Below, in pieces: positions 58,812 through 64,000 of a stretch of 64,000 nucleotides of DNA. The position numbers and the translations under genes were made by a program. Origin of the DNA: Armatimonadia bacterium (GTDB lineage: Bacteria; Armatimonadota; Zipacnadia; Zipacnadales; JABUFB01); contig JBDKVB010000128.1 of NCBI GenBank assembly GCA_039679385.1, positions 1 to 64,000 on the forward strand, read 5' to 3'. Positions within the stretch are counted from its first letter, which is position 1. Each line of letters opens with the position of its first letter. A model generated the notes under the pieces. It saw only the letters and a program-made list of their open reading frames with translations, made no database searches and had not been told where the DNA came from.

Positions 58812-60737
58812 TTAGTCGTCAAACTCCCACGCAGCCACCGGTCGGGTCTGTGGGGTGATCCCCTCCGGCGTGAGCTTCCCGGCGTAGAGACGGATCCAGT
58901 CGATCTCGACGTCGCCGGGGCCGCTGCCGGGGTCAAACCGCACTTGGTCGATCCTCCCCTTCGCGTCCAGCGGAAGCACGTACTCATGCCACTGACCGTC
59001 ATGCACCAAGTCAAAGAACACGCACCTGGCGCGCTCGAAGTTGGCCGGACTCGGGTTCCGCCAGAAGAACTGCCCCTGGCCGCGCGTCGCCAACTTCACC
59101 CGCAGGTGTGCCGTCACCGGGCCTTCCACGCCGGTCACGGGTGGGCTCATCATGAAGGGGTCGTCGCCGGTCGACTTCATCGTCATGACCCCTTGCGCGA
59201 GGGCCAGTTGCGCATCAGCCGAGGCCGTCCATCCGGCGACGCGGAAGTTCGGGTTGTACTTGGGGTTCGGGATCACCCGCTGTGCGCCGACCGAAGTCAG
59301 CCAGTCGTCGATCCGCCGGGACATCTCCGCGGCCTTCTGTGGCATCTTCTCCGCGAGGTTCGTCGTCTCGCTGAGGTCCTCGCGCAGATTGTAGAGCTCA
59401 AGCCGTCCCTCGAAGAACTTGATGAGCTTGTAGTCGCCCTGACGCATCGCCGCACAGGGGGACACATGGAACTGCTCGGCCGACCCGGCCGGATTCGGAA
59501 GTACGTAGTGCGGGAAGTACCAGAACAGCGCATCGCGCTGCGGTGCCCCGGTCTGCTTCAGCACCGGCACGATGCTCTCGCCGTCCATCACGTGACTGTT
59601 CGACGGCCTGGCCCCGGCCATCTCGAGGATCGTCGGGCAGAAGTCGACGCTGCACACCGGCGTGTCGCAGGTCGTCCCGGGTTTCACCACGCCCGGCCAG
59701 CGCACGATCATCGGCTCGCGAATGCCGCCTTCCCACAGCGTGGCCTTCCCGTCCCGAAGCGGAGCGTTCGAGGTCACGCGGTCGCCTTCCGTATACTTGG
59801 TCCTGGTGAGCCCGCCGTTGTCGGACATGAAGAGGACGATGGTGTTGTCGCTGAGCCCCAGTTCGTCGAGCTTGGCCATCACGCGCCCGACACCCTCATC
59901 CACGCTCTGCACCATCGCCGCATAGGTGGCGTTGTGCTTCTCCTTCTCGGCGGCGTCCTTGGCCTCGTAGTGCGCGATCATGTCCTGTTTGGCCTGGAGC
60001 GGCATGTGCACCGCGTAGTTGGCCAGGTACAGGAAGAAGGGCCCGTCTCGGTGAGCCTCAAGGAACTTGCAGGCCTCCTCGGCGAGGCGGTCCGTCAGGT
60101 ACTCGCCCTCGGTGCCGGTCGTCACGTTGGCAATCCGGTACGGGTAGAAGTAGCTTGGGGGCGAGGGGTAGTGCCCGCCGGCGAAGTTGGAGTCGAAGCC
60201 CTGCTTCTCGGGGTAGTAGGGCTCCGGCCCGAGGTGCCACTTCCCGAAGTGCGCCGTCGTGTACCCGGCACGCTTGAGCTCCTCGGGAAGGGTGATCTCC
60301 TCCAGCGCGAGGTAGTTGGGCCCCCTTGGAATCGCCAGCTTGTTCCATGGGTTCGCAGTGGTCGCCGGTGCCGCCTCCTGAGGAGCGAAGCCCTGCGGGT
60401 AGACGAAGGCCCCGGTGATGTGCAGTCGGGCCGGGTACTTGCCGGTCATGATGCTGGCACGAGTGGCCGAGCACAGTGGTGCCGCAGCGTAGGCCTGGGT
60501 GAACCGAACGCCCTGGCTTGCCAGACGGTCGATGTTCGGGGTCTCATGGAAGCGGTTGCCGAAGCAGCCGCAGTCCACCCAGCCCATGTCGTCGATCAGG
60601 ATGAACACGAAGTTTGGGGGCTTAGCGGCGGCCTCTGCACTGCTCTGCGAGCCCAACAGACTCGCCCCGGCAAGCCCTGCGGCACTGATTCCCAGCGTCT
60701 CGAGAAACCGGCGGCGCGAAAGCTCATGTCCAGGCAT
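58812..60737 (-). CDS. Tat-exported Cys-type sulfatase with C-terminal beta domain
   Basis: The 641-residue enzyme begins with a twin-arginine signal (SRRRFLETLGISAAGLAGAS), so it is exported folded. The sulfatase core has the metal-binding FILIDDMGWVDCGCFG, and the signature C89-S-A-T-R93 in PLCSATRASIMTGKYP, where C89 must be converted to formylglycine. FLYLANYAVHMPLQAKQ and MSDNGGLTR are further conserved boxes. The last 140 residues form a separate beta domain (VTAHLRVKLATRGQGQFFWR, VRFDPGSGPGDVEIDWIRLY) of the LamG kind. The polysaccharide or other sulfate ester is unknown. It lies 52 bases downstream of a second sulfatase gene. Confidence 0.92.
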   Translation of the reverse strand: MPGHELSRRRFLETLGISAAGLAGASLLGSQSSAEAAAKPPNFVFILIDDMGWVDCGCFGNRFHETPNIDRLASQGVRFTQAYAAAPLCSATRASIMTGKYPARLHITGAFVYPQGFAPQEAAPATTANPWNKLAIPRGPNYLALEEITLPEELKRAGYTTAHFGKWHLGPEPYYPEKQGFDSNFAGGHYPSPPSYFYPYRIANVTTGTEGEYLTDRLAEEACKFLEAHRDGPFFLYLANYAVHMPLQAKQDMIAHYEAKDAAEKEKHNATYAAMVQSVDEGVGRVMAKLDELGLSDNTIVLFMSDNGGLTRTKYTEGDRVTSNAPLRDGKATLWEGGIREPMIVRWPGVVKPGTTCDTPVCSVDFCPTILEMAGARPSNSHVMDGESIVPVLKQTGAPQRDALFWYFPHYVLPNPAGSAEQFHVSPCAAMRQGDYKLIKFFEGRLELYNLREDLSETTNLAEKMPQKAAEMSRRIDDWLTSVGAQRVIPNPKYNPNFRVAGWTASADAQLALAQGVMTMKSTGDDPFMMSPPVTGVEGPVTAHLRVKLATRGQGQFFWRNPSPANFERARCVFFDLVHDGQWHEYVLPLDAKGRIDQVRFDPGSGPGDVEIDWIRLYAGKLTPEGITPQTRPVAAWEFDD

Positions 60738-60789
60738 CAGGTGATCCCTCCGGTTAGCAGACTGACCATGCCTCAGGTCTCCCTCGGCC

Positions 60790-62379
<1,590 letters not shown>

Positions 62380-62524
62380 GGTCCCTTCCTCCCTCCGACA
62401 GCTTGCCCAACGGAGCTCCTCTTCGACGGTTCACAACCGTATCCCTTCCAGGGAGACCAAGGCCCTGTGCGCCTCTTTCAACAGCCCTCCTCCGGGGCAC
62501 CGCACCTTGTGGAGTGACCGAAGC

Positions 62525-64000
62525 ATGGCCCGATCACTTGCCCTTGCGCTGACCCTCCTTGCCCTCCTTCTCTCCTTGGTCCCTGCCTGCGCGGAGGAGC
62601 TTGACCAGCTCTACAGCCGGGGCGCCACCTGGCAAGACTCCCTGCAGGCGGCGCTGCAGAAGCTCGCCGACTTCGAGCGCCAGGAGCTTCTCCGTGCGGG
62701 TTCGGCCCGGCAGGAGGGAGAGGTCACCCTCGGTCCCTGGTACGCCATCGGCTCCTTCAGCAACGAGCGCGGCGAGGGTTTCGCCCGTGCCTATCCGCCC
62801 GAGACCGCCCTTGCGCTGGATGCCACCTACCCGGCGATGAACAACACACAGGCCAAGTGGCGGCTCATGCCCTTCCCGGACGAGCAGGTCATCGACCTGC
62901 GTCCTCACTTTGCCGTCGCCGAGGCCGCAATCTGCTACCTGTACCGCAAGCTCACGGTGCCAAGAGCGCTGACCATCACAGGCTACTTCGGCAGCGACGA
63001 CGGCCTCGCAGTCTGGCTCAACGGGGAGAAGCTCATCTCGCAGGACGTGCCCCGAGGTCCGGGTGCCGACCAGGACAAGGCCGAGTTGAAGCTCAAGCCC
63101 GGCGACAACCATCTGCTGCTCAAGATCGTCAACCGCACCGGCGGCTGGGGTTACTACTTCGCTCTGCGTCCAGGCCGGGGCAGCGCTTCCTCCGATCCAA
63201 CCCATGTGGCGCGGGTGAGCCGCCTCTGGGCGAAGGTCCGGGCCGACTTCACCTCCGCCGACGACAAGCGCACGATGAAGAGCGAGACGGATGATGAGAT
63301 CTGGCCCATCGAGGGCGACTTCTCTTCCGCCTCCTTGAGCGCCCGCTATCGTTCGGCCCAGGGCCATCATCTCCAGGAGGCTGCCGAGACCCTGACCGGC
63401 CTCGAGGCTGACCTGGGCTCCGAAGCCACGACAGCCGAGCGCCGTCGCTATGAAAGCGCCCAGTCCACTCCGACCGCCCTGGAGGGCTGGCGAGCCTCCT
63501 ACCACAACTCCCTGGCCCTCGGCGAACTCCTCTCGGGCATGGCTCGGCTGGTGAGCTGTCGCCTGGCCCTCGACGACCTCTCCGCAACTTACGGTGCCCG
63601 CTACTCCGGAGCCGCCGACTTCCGCACACGTCTTGACGCTCTGCGCACCCGTGGCAGAGAACTCCCGGCCGCACAGTCGACCTCTGCTGCAGACGTGGCC
63701 ACCTGGAGCGACCAGATCAGCGGGCTCCAGCGCGAGGCCCTCCTCGAGGCCAATCCGCTTCTCGACTTCGGCAAGCTCCTGTTCCTTACTCGCCGTCCGG
63801 GGGGCGGTGCACCGGGCCTGCCGCAGAACTGGCAGGGCAATTCCAGCCTGCGGCGCACCGGCTGGGATACCTCGATCCAGGTGCTTTCCCCTGTCCGGCC
63901 CGACGGCGCCATCACCACCCTCTTCCACTCCACCAGTCGCTTCGTGGGCGACCTTTGCCTGTCCTTCGATGCGACCCGGATGCTCTTCTCCATGCCCGCC
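62525..64000 (+). CDS. Secreted HzsA-related protein, 3' end off the right edge
   Basis: The frame is open from the ATG at 62525 to the last base, giving 492 residues without a stop. A signal peptide (SLALALTLLALLLSLVPACA) comes first. Residues 75-220 form a jelly-roll module seen in secreted PVC-type proteins (GPWYAIGSFSNERGEGFARA, LTITGYFGSDDGLAVWLNGE, GDNHLLLKIVNRTGGWGYYF). A helical linker follows. Near the edge, NPLLDFGKLLFLTRRPGG and SIQVLSPVRPDGAITTLFHS begin the beta-propeller found in proteins annotated as HzsA-related. That label marks similarity to part of hydrazine synthase alpha; no haem motif is visible in this part, and hydrazine synthesis is not implied. The gene is divergent from the sulfatases. 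Confidence 0.75.
   Translation, partial: MARSLALALTLLALLLSLVPACAEELDQLYSRGATWQDSLQAALQKLADFERQELLRAGSARQEGEVTLGPWYAIGSFSNERGEGFARAYPPETALALDATYPAMNNTQAKWRLMPFPDEQVIDLRPHFAVAEAAICYLYRKLTVPRALTITGYFGSDDGLAVWLNGEKLISQDVPRGPGADQDKAELKLKPGDNHLLLKIVNRTGGWGYYFALRPGRGSASSDPTHVARVSRLWAKVRADFTSADDKRTMKSETDDEIWPIEGDFSSASLSARYRSAQGHHLQEAAETLTGLEADLGSEATTAERRRYESAQSTPTALEGWRASYHNSLALGELLSGMARLVSCRLALDDLSATYGARYSGAADFRTRLDALRTRGRELPAAQSTSAADVATWSDQISGLQREALLEANPLLDFGKLLFLTRRPGGGAPGLPQNWQGNSSLRRTGWDTSIQVLSPVRPDGAITTLFHSTSRFVGDLCLSFDATRMLFSMPA

Noticed and set aside
62525-64000. Hydrazine synthase and anammox metabolism from the HzsA-related gene
   Set aside because: The visible part has no haem-binding motif and no other hzs gene is near. 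The HzsA-related label covers many secreted proteins outside anammox bacteria.

Overview
The window is GC-rich bacterial chromosome with no phage, insertion sequence, CRISPR array or rRNA. Its content (Cys-type sulfatases with twin-arginine leaders, DUF2961, a DUF5010-like hydrolase, NamZ/DUF1343, an FAD oxidoreductase with a C-terminal beta module, several UroD-type proteins, one PEP-CTERM protein, an HzsA-related protein) fits an uncultured polysaccharide-degrading lineage such as Armatimonadota, Hydrogenedentota, Sumerlaeota or the PVC group. The sequence alone does not settle which. An electron-bifurcating-type [FeFe]-hydrogenase points to anaerobic or fermentative metabolism. Many genes have readable sigma70-type promoters with 17-bp spacing, Shine-Dalgarno sites and perfect hairpin terminators, and these were used to choose starts.

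Layout. 1-7 kb: a partial secreted glycosidase, a sugar-binding protein, signal peptidase I, and two tandem 590-residue paralogous lipoproteins. 7-18 kb: a radical SAM protein, NamZ-like hydrolase, fibronectin-type lipoprotein, a secreted lectin-like protein, a TPR protein, an aldo/keto reductase, a secreted FAD oxidoreductase and a YeiH-type transporter. 18-21.5 kb: cold-shock protein, archease, a small unknown protein, a PIG-L deacetylase and a UroD-type protein. 21.6-30.5 kb, mostly minus strand: a 794-residue triple QueG-like iron-sulfur protein, a secreted glycosidase, a TadG-like protein with ten GSG repeats, a secreted repeat protein and a DegT-type aminotransferase. 30.7-37.9 kb: a beta-propeller/di-haem cytochrome, an SGNH esterase, a DUF2225 protein, an EamA transporter, a PEP-CTERM caspase-like protease candidate and a SUMF1-fold protein.

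38-48.3 kb is the most coherent module: a long, apparently structured leader, then hydA, hydC, a membrane sensor kinase, a lone receiver protein and hydB, closed by a strong terminator. A 2-hydroxyacid dehydrogenase and a receiver-PAS-kinase protein follow. Hydrogenase subunits and signalling proteins alternate, so redox or H2 sensing and hydrogenase output are probably linked. gatC-gatA, with their own strong promoter, lie downstream.

50-64 kb is again a carbohydrate and peptide scavenging region: DUF5010-like hydrolase, M19 dipeptidase and RbsC-type permease (minus); tRNA-Gln(CTG); UroD-type protein, DUF2961 protein and a ribose-type binding lipoprotein (plus); another UroD-type protein and two sulfatases (minus); and a truncated HzsA-related secreted protein at the right edge. 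No ABC ATPase, corrinoid protein, RtcB, GatB, exosortase or hydrogenase maturase is present in the window; all would have to be elsewhere.
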